Below, piece after piece: positions 44,000-58,400 of a stretch of 64,000 bases of DNA. Origin of the DNA: Setaria digitata (Eukaryota; Nematoda; Chromadorea; Rhabditida; Setariidae); NCBI GenBank assembly GCA_003640385.1, contig RCAB01000114.1, forward strand, positions 90,075 to 154,074. Direction: 5' to 3'. The notes beneath the pieces were generated by a model. It had not been told where the DNA came from, did no database searches, and was given only the letters and a program-made list of their open reading frames with translations. The position numbers and the translations under genes were made by a program. Numbering within the stretch: position 1 is the stretch's first letter; every line of letters starts with the position of its first letter.

Positions 44000-46900
44000 T
44001 AGTGATTCTAATTAATATTCGTGCATTAAATTTAAATTAATTTCATAAATGGTCAAAGATACATCTGGATTAGAATAGAATTACTTGAATGTTTGTTATC
44101 CAATAATGTACGTAACATTAATCTACCTAACATTAATTAATCCCTTTACAATGGTAAGTGTGTTTGTCTATGTTCCCTACTAATCCTATTTTTCATTTTT
44201 TATTTTCGTTAGATACTGAAGCTGGCATGATTTATGATTTTTTTTTTTTTTTTAAACAAAACTCTTACGGAATGCTTTTAATCATGCGTTAAATTAGCGA
44301 TCATTTCAAATCACATTAAAATATCAATTGCCTCTAAATGAATCATTTGTTCTAATAAAATTTAAAATTTGCTTACAAAAAAAAAAAAAAAAAAATAAAT
44401 ATCTTCAAAATTAGAGTAAGAAATTAGGACAAACACAAAATAAAAATCTAAGATGCTAATAAATGCGCTGATCATTTGCCGATCGACTACTTTTGACCTG
44501 ACTGATCCTGTTAATTAATCTATCATGACGACGAAAGAGATCCAAATAACCTTTCAATTTACTTACTCAATGCTTAAACACTAAGTTACATTTTTGAAAG
44601 AGCCCAATGTGAAGATATCCCTTGGCTAATATCTACTACTAATTTCTTTTCTTAGCCACACCATCACCCATACATGCATTATATCTATTGAAAATAATCC
44701 ATTATTGGTTTTTGCAGGTAGTTGTAAGTTACTGTTTTACTTTTGGTGTTTATTTTTGTTCTTTTTTCTTTTCTAATAATTTAAAATAGCAATTTAGTTA
44801 TGATTTTTAATGCTTCCATTTTTTGAAGAGCTAAATTTTTCATTTTTTTTTTTTTCCTTTTACCTTTCCATTGTGCTTTATAGAGGTTTTGAAAGCAGTA
44901 AGAGGTGGAAAAAAAAGAGTGCGATATAATTTTTGTGATACTTTTTATATTCAAATTTTAAAAGTTATACATACACATGTATTTTTTTTCTTGTATGTTT
45001 TACATATTTTTGCATATTAGATGTTCTACTTGAAAATTAATTCATTAACAATGAATGATGATGGTATTATTATTTATAAATTTACTAATTTGGCATCGTA
45101 AGATCAAAAATTTTGCCCAGTTATAGAAATTTTATTTAGAAGTTGAAAATTTTCCATTCAATAAAAAAAAAGGTTAACTTTGCAAAACAATAAAAAGTAA
45201 ACAAACAAACATTTTCATGGGGAATAAATTAATTTGTTACATACGCATTGTTACTTTAAGACACTGAATTATTAACAGTGAATGAGTTAATTAGTGTAAG
45301 AATTTTAATCGATTTCATTAACGAAACACTCATTTCATGTAAGTAAGTGTGATATTACTTGAAAACTAACATTCTTAATCGTTTTTAACTAGCTGATCTG
45401 TGCTTATTTTTACACAGAATACTTCTTTTTATCTACTGTTACTGGCTGCTCTCAACAAACATCTATTAGAAGAAATCAGTTAAAAAAAAAAAAAAAATTT
45501 TTTTTCTTTTCCTAGTTTTAATAATTGTGATTTTAAAATTCGGAATAACTAAATACTACAAGCAAATCTATCGAGATTACTTTTTTTTTAGAATTTTTGA
45601 AATGTTTGAAATCTTTTGAATCACAAATATTGCATTAAATTCTCTATTTATGCATTTGTATTATTGTCATATTTCGCTATCAGCAATGTAGCAATGGTGA
45701 TAAGCACTGGATTAGTTTTATCAAAGTATTCATTTCTATCACAAAGAATAGTAAATGAAAGTTGAAAATATCTGCATATTTAGATGTTTTTTTTTTTTTT
45801 GTTTCTTTATCTTTCTTTTCAGTTATCTGATAAGTGAGGAGAAACGAAATTTCATTGTTATGTTATTTGAGATTAAATCAGACGAATGGATAAATATTGC
45901 CTTAAGGAATTCTTCTGATATGAAAAAGAGAAAGGAATAACTATAAACATGCAAATGGTGATTGGATTAATTTTGTTATATGTAACTGTTTTCTTTTCAC
46001 AACTATTTTGCTTATCATCTTCTGATTATTTTTATCTTATTATTATTATCATCATCATATGGCTTATCGTTAACATTAACATTACTTCCATCATTATTAG
46101 CGTTATTTTATTATAAGCATTATCATGATCATTATAATGTTTTTCCTTTTTTTTTTTTTTTTTTTTTTTTGGTAAAATTTAAAGCGAGAAGTAGAGTAGG
46201 AAAAAATTAGCATCAAAAGAAAAGTTATTTTACTATTTGATGAAATAGTAATTTCATTAATATTTCTTTAATTACAGAAACAAATGAGATTGCTTTTCAG
46301 ATAATTTCGTAATTTCGTTGAAAATTAGCTCCCAAAATGCTTTGCAATTTATAAAAGTTTCTCTTCTGACTCCTTTTTTTTCTTTCTTCTTCATCTTTTT
46401 CTTCTTCTCTTCCAAAGAAAAAAAAAAAAAAAAAAATCCCAAAGGTGAAAAATAAGCAAAGAAAACGGCGAAAACGAAAGAGATAAAACAGAGGAAAAGA
46501 TTGAAAAAAGGATTAGAAAGATGACAAAAAATTTCCTTGAAATGCTTACTTATGTTAAAGAGCTAGTAAGTTAGTTAGCTAATCTTAAAAGCTAAAAAAT
46601 CTATTTACTGAGTAAGACAGACGAATGACACAGGGGGAAATATTTATGTTAGCTTATATCAGCCAGACAACTTCATCTACCATCAATACATACATACACA
46701 CTAGGCCAATGATGTATATATATAACAAATATATACGTCTACGGATAGATATCCGTCTAAATATATAGATATATATAGCCAAGAGCAGCATAGGATCCTA
46801 GTTCTAGTACTGGCAGTAATAATAATAATCATATCAGTTAGGAACTAATCAGTATTTATTAAAGAAAAAAAAAAAAAAAAAGCATTGTAATAGGACTACT

Positions 46901-47179
46901 TAAATGGAGATATGGATTATTACCGTAATTAAGGAAAGAAGAAATTACATTACAAAGTAATAGAATTAATTAAATAGCTAAAATGAAATATTACAATAAT
47001 TAGAAATTTTTCAGTGATGGAAAAATGACGAGAGATGATACTAATAATGAAGATTATTCATATGCTTACTTACATAAATGCTATTATTTGAAATGAAAAA
47101 TAATTATTATTGTTATTTGACGAATTAGTTTCCATCTATGATTGGACATATTGCGCATTTATTTATACATTAACAAATA
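44000..47179. other. Intergenic region, no gene seen
   Basis: AT-rich with many long poly-T and poly-A runs. Nothing resembling a conserved exon on either strand. The 3' part would hold the promoter of the plus-strand gene starting at 47180. Confidence 0.55.
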
Positions 47180-50100
47180 ATGGACGCTGATAAGGAAACG
47201 AATAAAATTTTTATTTTTGGTTTATGTATTCTTATCGCTTGGATGATTGTTATTATTATATGTGCAAGCCCAAAGGTTTGTTTAAATAATTCATTTTTTT
47301 CTTCCTTTTTTTTTTTTTTTAAATTTCATTTCATTTCTTTTTTCTTTTGCATTTCGTCACCTCTTTTTATCTTCACTTATTACTGTAATACTGCTGTCAC
47401 TTTCGTAAGATATTAGTATGATAAAATTAAAAGTGATATTGAATTAATCAGTTCAAAATTAATTTTAAAGAAAGAAACGATTGAGATTACTAAAGAAAGG
47501 CTTGATAAAATTATCATTTTATAATTGCTTTTTTTGTGTGCCTGTTTGTCTGACCTGTTATTTGTTCCATATTATATCAAATTGATTTATTACTAAGAAC
47601 TGATAAAAAGAGTCTGAAATTTTTTGAAGATAAAGGATTAAAAAAATGAGGATTTAAGCTTAGGTCAGGCAAAATATTTCTAAGAAAAGAAAACATTTCT
47701 GAGAAAATATTTCTTTTTCTAAAAGAAGTTTTTTTTTTTTTTTTTTTCTACGAAATATTTCTAAGAAAAGAAAACTTTTTAATTGTACATTAGTAAGTAA
47801 GAAGCATCGAAAAGTTTAAATGAAACATAGGCTACTACTTACTCAAATATTCACCTCAAAGATTGTAATAATTTATCCTTTGTTTCTTATTCATTCAACC
47901 AATGATTCAAGTCAAATTCAGTTGTAAACAAGTCTCTTAAAAGAAGCTTCAGACTATTAGCTATATCGAAAATCAATTTCATAATTCATATTTTTCAATC
48001 AGTCATTTAAATGAATCAATCATTCACGCTAGGAAATTTGGCTAGCACTTAAATATTGAAATTCAAATTAACCACTTGAGGAGTCCGCTATTAAACTCTC
48101 TGATGATGGTAATTTGTTTTTTCCGACTTCATAATTCAATTGATTCATTCATTCGGTCGGTTTGGATCAATTATTTTTGATAATGAATTGTCTAAATGTA
48201 AGTAGTGATTTATTTTATTTTTATTTTTTGAAAGTCATTTGGTTAAAAACGAAAAGAAAGTGACGAAGTTTTATAGTTTGGAGTTTTTTCTTTGTTTAAA
48301 ACTTCGAATTATTCACAATATTCAATCAACCAGCTTGTCATGTCTTCCTTATTAAAATCTTTTTTTTTTCTTTTTTAAAAAAACTTTCAAGTACACTTCT
48401 TTCCTTCTTTTCTTTCACTTTTTTTTCACAAAGAAATTTTCGAAATTGCATCATTCTTCATAACTTAGCGTTCAAAAATTTTCCATTTCATTACTGTAAA
48501 ATTTGATTTTAATCAATTTCCAATATGTTTTTTTTTTCACTTTTTTTCGATCCTGTTTTTTGCTTCTTCATTTTTTTCAATGGTATTTTTGTTACATTGT
48601 TGTACTTAAATATCAATGATATCATTTTTTCATTTTTTTTTTTTTTTTTAAAACCTTTAACAAGTTATTTTTATGGTTTTATACTGTTATTTGGAACTTT
48701 TAAACATTTACAAATTTAAATAATTAGAATTTATTGATTATGCCGTCTAATAGAGAAAATGAAAAAGTAATGTATGCAAAGATTTCGATACAGAAGAAAC
48801 AATTTTTAAAATTTTGTACTAGAAATTTATAATAACGAAGACAAATCAAGGATTTTAAATTTTATTTCAAAAAAGTATATTAATTAGTAATAACGGTTAT
48901 AAATATATATATATAATTGATTATGTATAATATGCAATTTTGTATACTACCTTAGTCGATCACTTATAGCTGGTTCAGAATCAATGAAATAAATAAGCAA
49001 ATTATTTTCTCAGATGAATCGTATTTGCAAATTAACTTCCACCAATCATCATCATTATCAGTAGTGCGAAATTGTTCAGTTCAATCATAGTAGAGTAGAT
49101 TCAGTTTCACAATCGATGGTACCACTATTGTATAAAATGAAAGTTTTATAAATAATTGATTATTGGCCTTGTAACCTCTAAAAAATACAGTAGCAAAAGT
49201 TCATTTTTCCTTAAAAAAAAAAAAAAAAAAGAAAAAAGGGAAAAAAGCTCATTTAGCAATTTTGCGTAAAAGTAATCAGAGAGTGAATTTTGATTCCGAT
49301 ACATTTTTTTTTCTTTCCCACTATGTAAAGCACGAAATTTTGTTTCACTTAGCACTCTAATTCCATTCTTTTCACACGAAATTTTCGTTAAATTAACATA
49401 ATTGATTGTACGATTGATTAAAATTAAAATTATTTAAATTTTTAATCATTAGTTGTAGAATTGAAGAATCATTAAAATTTTTAATGTTACTTTAAGTTAA
49501 TAATTAATATAATAAGTAGTAAAGCTGCAATTTTTTTTTTTTTTTTGCGAAAATGTTTGAATAAGCTTAATTTTCTGTTCATTCATAAATAAATAACTAA
49601 ATAGCTATCTAGATAAGTAAAGAGACAAAAGAAAGTAAATAACTGAGTAGATAAAAGAGTAAACAAATTAATGAATAAAGGAACAAAAAAAGTGCACGAA
49701 ATAATTGATAGTCATTTAAAAATTATGGAAAAGAGAACCAAAAAAAAAGGACTAAAATTTGATAAATAATAATTTTTTGATATTTTTCATGCAATTTGCA
49801 AAAAAAAAAAAAAAAAAAAAAAAGGAAACGAAAAACTAAGACAAAGAAGAAATAAAAATAAGAAAAAATTAAAAGTGCATCATTTAATGGAACATTTTGA
49901 AATTTGTTTCTAGCAAGCGTGTAGAAAAAAAAAAAAACTAATCTTTTTGCTTGACATCAAGAGAGAAAAATTGAAATGGTATCATTAATAAGCAAAAAGG
50001 AGAAAAAAATTTTCTCATTTTTATTTTAGCTTTTTCTTTTTTATTTCTCTTGCTTTTTCATTTTTTTTTTTTTTTTTTTTCTACAATATTTGATGAATTT

Positions 50101-51793
50101 GATTTATCAAATTAAATTGCTGTTGTTTAACAAATTTCCATTTAAATCTACTCTCTGCAGTGTACATTTAAGACTTGATTAAACAATGTAAATGTTAAGA
50201 AATTAAATATGATTAGACTATAAAATCGGAAGTTAAAAAAAAAAAAAAGAATTCTCCTAAAAGGAAAATCCTTTTGCAAATATATTTTTAACATTTCTTT
50301 GGCCTCACTTTTTTTCTTCTATTTTTAAATTAGCAATATTATTATTTATATGGCTATTGCTAATTTAATTCCTCTTCTAAGTGCGTTAAATTTAAAAAAA
50401 AAAAAAAAAAAAAGGTAATAACTACTGCTAACTCGCCATAATTAAATTTTGTTTTAAAATGCTAGACTGGATCTAAAACTAGGCTTTTTCTTAATCCTTG
50501 GTTTAAACTGTTTCACTTTTAAAAGATAAAATATTTTACATAGTTTTCTTTTTTTGTTTTTGTTTCTCTACTTTTTTTTATCTTAAAAATAGTACTTAAC
50601 GAAGAGCAATCAGTTACAGAATGAATCGATGTCACAGTGTAAAAAGCGACATGACGATTGAACAGAAGCAATGAGATTGATTAGAAGCAAATTTAATTAA
50701 TCAAAGTCATCTGAGAGAAAACGATATGCGCAAATTTCACGTACATCTCATAATAGTTTCATACAAATATATCCGTAATTTAATTGAAAAAAGAAAAAAA
50801 TGATTAGAAAGTACAAAAACAAAAAAAAAAATTTGATTGAAATTCAAAATTTTTTTAATATAAACAATCTCTTCCCATTACTTTATTATCTTTAATACAA
50901 TTAATAAAGTGATGAATTTTTTTGCATCTCTAAATAGTATGTAATAGTAATAACAAATAAAAATTCTCATTATAATTTCATGTTTTTTTTCTTTTTTTTT
51001 TTTTTTTTTTTAAATTCTTCTACTTCCCAATAATATGCATTAAAAATTCAATTATTTTCCATTCACTTTTTTTTTTTTCAATTCAAATGTGTTCATATAT
51101 TTGTTAGCTTTTCATATTGTACTGATTTGAGTTAAAATTTACATGTTCAGATAAAATGAACAAACATGATAAGCTCGCAGTACTTCTTTGACTACTAAGA
51201 ATTTATTAATTAATCCTGATAAACAGTTGATTTTGCACCTTTCTTTCTTTAATTAATAATTTCAACTTTTCATTGAAGGAAATATCATAAACGCAGGACA
51301 TTTTCGTTTAAATTATTAATTTTTAATTAAAGCAGTGCAATTTTTCATCAAACAGCTCAGTACATTTCAATTTCATGAATTTCAAATGAATTCGAATTTT
51401 CACATTTTGTTTGAGTGGAAAATAATTTGCTAGAAATAAAAAAAAAAAAAAAAGAAAAAGAAAAAGAAAAAAGAATAAACCATTAAATTCAGGATATGTC
51501 TGTAATTTCAAGCATAACCTTTAGTTCCTATCAGCTGATGAACATTTAATTTCAATAATTAACCTCGTGAATAAGGAATATCATATTTGACAGTGTATTA
51601 TTAATATTCATTATTACAATTGTACTATTCTGAAACAAAAAAGAAAAGTGAATGAAAAGAAATGAATAAATTAAAAGTAATTCATTAAAAGAAAAAAAAA
51701 AACCAACCAGATAAGAGATGAGAAATGCAACATTTATCATTAATAATAATAATAATAATGATAATAATAATAATTAATAATGATAATAATAAC

Positions 51794-51827
<34 letters not shown>

Positions 51828-52706
51828 GTAATAATAATAATAATCTCTCTACAGCTTTTCCGCGATTTCTTATCACGATTATGCTTTTGCTCGATTGCAA
51901 GAAGACGTGAAGCACGCAAAATTGATGAAGCAAAGTATCGCATGCATTATGCAAGCTGTTTACCGCTAACACAAGTGATTGCTATTGAACCATCTAATAT
52001 TATGGTCACTCAGGCATTTGGAAATAATATTCATTTGCTCATTAAGACTGTCGAAAAGGTTTTACTAATTAACAATTTCTTTTTTCTTAATTTTCGAAAA
52101 TTTATGTGCAGAAACATACATGACAAACGGCATTTCCATATAACGGGAAAATTACGTGAAACTTTTTGGCAAATGTAAGTGAAAATGGCATTTTACTCGT
52201 TGTATTGTCAAATTAAAATTTACTTATTTATTTTTCTTGCATTTTTTTTTTTTTTTTTTTCACACACGCAGAAAAAAAATTGGCATTTTTAGTGAAAAAT
52301 AAATGAATAATGAATCGATTGCTTCCAGTATTATTTCAAATTTTTTAAGTGCAAAAATTTGCCATTTCACTTCTAAATTGTTTTGTTAAAATGATTCAAT
52401 TTAATTAAAAAGAGAAAAAAAAGCAATCGCAGCAAAAGTCATCAAAAGTGATTATTTATCTTTTCTTCAACTGAAAAACAGAAAAAAAGAAAGAAAAAAA
52501 AAAAATTAAACAACTGGTTTAAACTGAGAAATAGGTGAAAAAAAAATTTTTGAACAAGTGGTTAATTTCAGGAAACACATATGGCACCAATAGTACGTCC
52601 GGAAGAGACGGATGCGTTAACAAATTCAACTGATAATGAAAGAGATTCATTAACAGTAACAGCAGGTGATGATGGTATGTTGCTGCCAATCAGGACCATT
52701 CATTAA
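47180..52706 (+). CDS. Unrecognised small single-pass membrane protein, 3' end uncertain
   Basis: Three exons join in phase: 47180-47275, 51855-52058 and 52572 onward. Exon 1 encodes MDADKETNK followed by a hydrophobic segment IFIFGLCILIAWMIVIIICA (residues 10-29). Exon 2 encodes LFRDFLSRLCFCSIARRREA and about 48 more residues. The juxtamembrane CFC could be palmitoylated, and RRREARK suggests a cytoplasmic C-terminus (positive-inside rule, inference). Exon 3 is acidic (VRPEETDALTNSTDNERDSL). It either reads to the TAA at 52704-52706 or splices at the consensus donor GGTATG at 52675. A further perfect acceptor/donor pair bounds 53746-53790 (QLLIPTNHLKRQLIT), but its phase does not fit. Intron 1 is 4.6 kb and may hide exons. 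No family recognised. Confidence 0.5.
51741..51844 (+). repeat. (TAA)n microsatellite ending 10 nt before a splice acceptor
   Basis: About 104 bp of taa repeats with a few interruptions (tga, caa, tta, tag). It is followed by tctctctacag, the acceptor of exon 2 of the plus-strand gene, so it covers the normal branch-point region. The frames read as poly-Asn, poly-Ile or poly-Leu here are artefacts of the repeat. Confidence 0.9.
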
Positions 52707-53799
52707 TACTTAATTAATCACTAATGCCAAAATTTTTTTTTTTTTTTTTGTTGTTTCAAAACACCTCAAATTCTTTTCGATTAATAATTAATAATTTGCG
52801 TTTATTTTGTTTCATATTGTTTTCTATGGCATTCATTCACTTCCTTTTCCTTATTTGTCATTATGTTTTTGTACTTGGCCAAATAATGCTCAAATTTTTA
52901 TTAATTAATTCATTTTTTTTTTATTATTATTAAACAAACAAATGAAATTTTTGTTTTACAATTAAGCGAAATCACAATCATTTGAAAAATATATTTAGCT
53001 ATTAAAGAAAAAAAAAAAAAAAAAAATAAGCAATTCATATAATATGATAAGGCAATTCTTTTTTTGTTAAATTTAAAACTCTCGATTTAGCAACTCATTA
53101 CTACTTCTTATTTTTCATTCTTTTTTTTTTTTTCTTTTCCTCTTTAAATAGTTGATTAAAAGTGTGTCATTTTATTTTTTTTTTTTAAGTTAAAAAAAAA
53201 TGCATTAAATTAATTTCATTTTATTTTTCACTTCATTTTTTTCTTTATCTTTTTTTTTTTTTTTTATTTTTGATAATGTTTGAAATGTTATAAGGAAGAA
53301 ATAAACAATATGAAAAATATTTTTCATTGTTTAAAACTTCGTAATTTTCGGTGAAAAACGATAAATCAGTTTGTTTCGGATTTTTTTTTTTTTTTGGATC
53401 TAAAAGAAATAAGAAAAATTAAAAATTGAAAAAAAAAAAGAAAAGAAAAGAAAACATGAAAGTGCATATAATTGAAAATCATCACCACTTAGTTGTCATT
53501 TCCAAGGACAAAAATCATCTTTTCTTGAAACTTTCTTTTATTTTCCTCCTAACTCGCAATAATATGTGCTCTCGTTTGTTTCCCTCCATTAATTGAAGTA
53601 ATTAACAAAAGAAAGAAAAGGAATTGTTGATTGGTGCAATTCGCATCATTCTAACAATTTCTGATCATGCTAACTCATATCACATTGATTGCTAATCATA
53701 GTGATTTTCAAATACTGATCCATATGATCGTTAATTTTTTTGCAGCAATTACTCATTCCAACTAATCATTTAAAACGTCAACTTATAACAGTAAGTACA

Positions 53800-55470
53800 C
53801 GGATAAACAAATAAACTGAGTCAAATGTTTTGTTAGATCCAAACTCATTGAAGTAATATCATCCAGTCATAAGAATGATATTTTAAAATTTAAAACAATT
53901 TTACCAATTAACATCATTGCTACTGAATTCCACCATTCTACATTTGCCCGAAGAAAAGAATTAAACATTAATATTAAACATTGCTAACGAACGATAAGCA
54001 TTTAGGAAATATCAGCGATGAATGAACATCCCGTAACTAATTATTTCATTACAAAGCTGGCTTAAGTCATTTGATAGTCTTAAGATGTATTGTTGTATTT
54101 GGTCTACTGATTATAATTATTAACTATTTTTTTCTCCTTATTTCATTGTTTCCGCATTTTTACTTCATCTTTTTTCTTTTTTTTTTTTCATTTTAATTGC
54201 AATTACTTCTCTCTTATTTAACTACCAAAAAATCATTCCCAGTTTTAGATCCGATTAATGAGGATCCTAAAAGAATCCAAACCTTTTAATGGATATTCAA
54301 CAACATAAAATCATTTACACCATTACCATAAAAGAACAGATTTGATAGTATAAGCAGTGCTTAAGTAAGCAAGTAAGCACTGCTTATACTATTTGAAACA
54401 TCACCAGCTTATTAATTGATTGAAGCTTTTCAAATTTTTAAGATGCACTTTTTATTAATTAAAAAGAAAAAATGTATGACGAAAATCTATTGGAAATTGG
54501 GAACGGATGAAGGGAGCGGTAAAGATGAAAGAAGCAGGGTTGAAAATATTATGAAATTCCAGTTAGTTTTTTTTACACTTTTTTTCTCGAAAAAACAATG
54601 AAAAGGAATGACTTTAACAAAACACTCTGGGACTTATTCTTATCATGCGCGGATAGGCTAATTAAAGTGCAGCAACCTTCTCTTTAATTAAAAAGATGAA
54701 TTTTACCATTTTATTTTTAGTATATACAATTCGTTGGCATAAATAGTATAAACTAAATATAAACCTATTCCCACAGCTTGTCAACATTAGCTATCGCTGT
54801 ACACATATATATAAGTTCCATGGATGGTGTGCATTACCAAAAACCTACTAAAGAAAAAAATTTTTGACCGTTGAACAATTAATATTTATGCTCATTCATA
54901 TTAGATCGAATGAACATGCTACTAAACAGTTCTAGTCCCACAAAAATTATATACATGTATATAGTTAATAGTTTCAAAATTAATTTGTTTCATATGCTTT
55001 TTAGAAATATTTTGCTAATTGGAAATTGAAAAGAATTATTTTTTTGCCCGTTTATTTATTCTTCCATGTATACAACTTCAAATAATATTTGACTCGATTA
55101 AGTTACATGATTTAATGAAAGATTTATTTCTTAATTTAGCTATCGAAAAAAAAAAAAAATTAGATTAAATTCATTAATCACCGTGAATGCTGCTTTCAGT
55201 ATTCCTGACTTCCATTTAGCAGGAGCTACACGATTATAAATAAGGCGAACTTGAAGGATTTCTGTATTATACGGTAGAAGGGAGACAAAAAAATACAAAG
55301 AACATAAATGAAGGCAAAATCAATAGTGGAATGAACCGTGTCAGAATGTCTGAAGCATGCAATTATAGACAAATTCAGGCCTAATAATGATAATATATTA
55401 GAGAAAATCAGAAATATTTGTAATAACTATGCTACTACGTGTAGCGTACAAAATTCACCACTCTACAAAA
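53800..55470. other. Intergenic region between the plus-strand gene and glutamate-cysteine ligase
   Basis: AT-rich, without a supported exon. It contains the perfect hairpin at 54345-54392. The two flanking genes converge here, so it should hold both 3' untranslated regions. Confidence 0.55.
54345..54392. repeat. Perfect 19-bp inverted repeat with a 10-nt loop
   Basis: Arm atagtataagcagtgctta (54345-54363) is exactly complemented by taagcactgcttatactat (54374-54392), with loop agtaagcaag. In RNA it would form a 19-bp stem. It is shorter than a usual nematode pre-miRNA stem, and pairing does not extend convincingly outward. It could be a structured 3' UTR element, a small RNA source or a foldback relic. 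Confidence 0.75.
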
Positions 55471-58400
55471 TCAGTGGCCTTCTTTCTTGCGACTCACAAT
55501 CAGACTTTCTTCGGCACGACGAACCGCCATGGGAATACGGGAATCGGTTTTCGTACGATAATTACCAAGTAACTTCGAACAGTGCATTTCTCCTTTTGCT
55601 ATGCTATCCATCTGCAAAGAAGATAAGTTGCAACTAAAAAGACCATAACTAAAAATATCTGATTAAAAATAAGATGAAATGTATTTACTAAATTATAAAT
55701 GGCAAAGCTATAGATCGTCATAAAGTTTAAATTATTATATGTTGGATAATTCAAAAAAATACACTGGCAAACATAATAGCATTTTTCTCGAAAAGATTAA
55801 AAGCTGATGATGGAAAAGTTTGAGAAAAGAAAAGTGGGGGACAAACTTTTTTCAACATATCGTAGATAATACGATCCCCCAAATATGAGTCATGTTTGTA
55901 GTCAGGATGTCCATGAATAAATTCCCTCATCCAAGTGGCTAACGTTTGCAGTTCACCAGAAGCACGTTTCTGAAGTTTTTTTTTACATCATTTTACAAAA
56001 TTTATGAAACAGCTAGAAAGTAAACCGTCTCGTACCTGTATAAAGCTTAGATATTGAGATATAGTACAACGCGTATCGACATCAACGTCAGCACTATCCA
56101 AATACTGACGCATTAATGGTACTAGTCCTGGAAAATCATCACTGTTCCCTGAAACAGAGTGTAGATAAAATTTTTTTTTACATGCTGTGATTTAGGCAGC
56201 AAAAAAGGGAAAGGCATAAACAACAGCAACAGAATCAGGACTTAATTAATGAAGCTATTCAAAAGAGTTTATCAAATCGTAGACATGAATTTCCATCAAA
56301 CAAATATGATCTGGTAACTCCTAATTTTTAATGAAACCTCAAAACTCTAACCGTTAATGATTTCACTAACAGTCATTTCGACCACATCATCAGAAACCAA
56401 TACACAACCAGCTCCTCTGGCACATGGTGGTGAGTTACAAGTTGCAAGACCTTTACGAAAAAGTAACTTTTGCTCCAACACGGCATTTCGACGCTGTGCA
56501 CGCTTCATGTTTTCCGTAACAGCAGAAATGGGCAAAATCAGAGTAATACGGAATGATATTATCACTCTAAAATTCAAGCCACATTACGAAATACTCTTTG
56601 AACTAGAACTTTAGCACCACGAGAATTAAAAATAGAGTTTGCTACTTTAGAAAATTTAGGAATGGTGAAACAAACATAGAAATCCTATATTCCTCTGTCT
56701 TTGCCCCCTCTTCTCTCTATATCAGATAAGATAGAAATAGCATGTCATACTCTTCTCTAAAACCACTTCTTACATAAACAACAGCCTGAAATTATGTCAA
56801 CGGGACCAAATTCACCTTGTTAAAAGGACGACAAAACAACAATAAGCAGCATTTTCGAAATCTGTCAGTTGAACTTCAGTTGGCCGAAACTCGACACGCC
56901 ATCCGATTTCCGGTGAATCAGGTGGAGGTGGCTTGAAACGCATATTCATCCAATTAGAACTTTGAACAGTCTCAAAATGTTCCGTTGACTTATTGTCATC
57001 CTGTTCGATACGTTCGCGAAATACCTTCAATGCAAAGAGCTTTTTTAACGATGCTAAAAAAAAATCAGCAAGTTGAATTGTGTGCTATTTTGAATTTCGT
57101 GTCTTTCGGTATAATACTCTACGACTGCATTTTATAGGTTCGATTGAATCCTGGGGAATATCAAACGTGGGTACTCCGGGCCTTAGTACTATCCAAACGT
57201 TGTCATTTCTACTCCGAATGCTGAGAAAGTTCTATAAATAAATTAAAACTGTTTTCAAGATAACACAGTCAATTATTAGATATATTTAAACTTATTAACC
57301 TGTAAAGGGTCGCGAATAAACATGTGTGCAATGTGTTGGGCTAGCAATTCATCAATTCCTCCATCTAATAATTGCTTGTAAATCTTTTCATCAAACTGAA
57401 GCGGTATATCATTATATCTAAAATGATAAATTTTGTTCCAAACATATACCATTCAAAACAAAGAGATCAGAATTAGCAAACTGGAAAAATTTACCCAACT
57501 ACGAAGTTTAATTCAATGTTGTTAAAAAGAGCGGAAAATCGAATTGTAATTGGAATTTCAAAAAAAGCAGTAGCAGCTACTACAGAAAATTTCATAAAAG
57601 AATTAGCATAAATCACAAAAAAATCTGTGAAAGGTTTCATATCCAAGAACAGCTCATTCTTCAGAATAATAAGGTTGATAGTTCTGGAGAAAAAAAAAGA
57701 AAAAGATGCACAAAAAAACTTTTCTATTAGCAGTAAATGACAAACAGCTTACACTTCAGAACAGGGATAAATATAACAGTCGGTAGTATCATATCGGCTC
57801 TTTTCTAGTACAAATTTGTTATTCTTCAATGGAACTAGACCTCTTTCTTCAGCTGTACGATCATCTACACTCTATAAAGTCAAATTTTCTTTTTCCTTTC
57901 CTTTTTTTTCTTTTTTCTCTTTTTTTTAAAATCCTTTCTGTCAAATCTTGTAACTTAGTATCAACAAGGAAGAAGAAAATCTCCCGATGTTCAAAAGAGA
58001 AAAGTATTATTTGAACTCCTTATCTTATACAGAAGTTAGTAACTCATTTAATCAGTTAATAACCATGAATGTGTACGTAATCAAAGCAAAAGCACAAAGG
58101 CCTTCGAATTATAAAATACATTCCCTTACAAACCCATTTCAAGAGCTTACCGCAGATATTATGTCCCAGCGGGAGTCAACATCAGCCAATCTTGACCTAA
58201 AAACAGGTGTTGCAGCTGATAATGCTAGTAATACAGGGGTTATTGGTGTTAACTGGTCATATAGCCATCGTGCTTCATCAAGATTGACAGCCTAAATTAA
58301 CAAAATTAACAAAAGCAGAAAAGTACGATCGATATGATGAATATCGACTAATTCATTTCGAAAAATAACTATCTCATTAAAACTAACAAAGCCAATTCGT

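Noticed and set aside
51685..51972. Poly-Asn, poly-Ile and poly-Leu frames
   Set aside because: These are translations of the TAA microsatellite. Only the part after 51854 on the plus strand looks like a real exon.
57133..57150. ggttcgattgaatcc, reminiscent of a tRNA B box
   Set aside because: It does not match the B box exactly, no A box or cloverleaf is apparent around it, and it lies in a gcs-1 intron.
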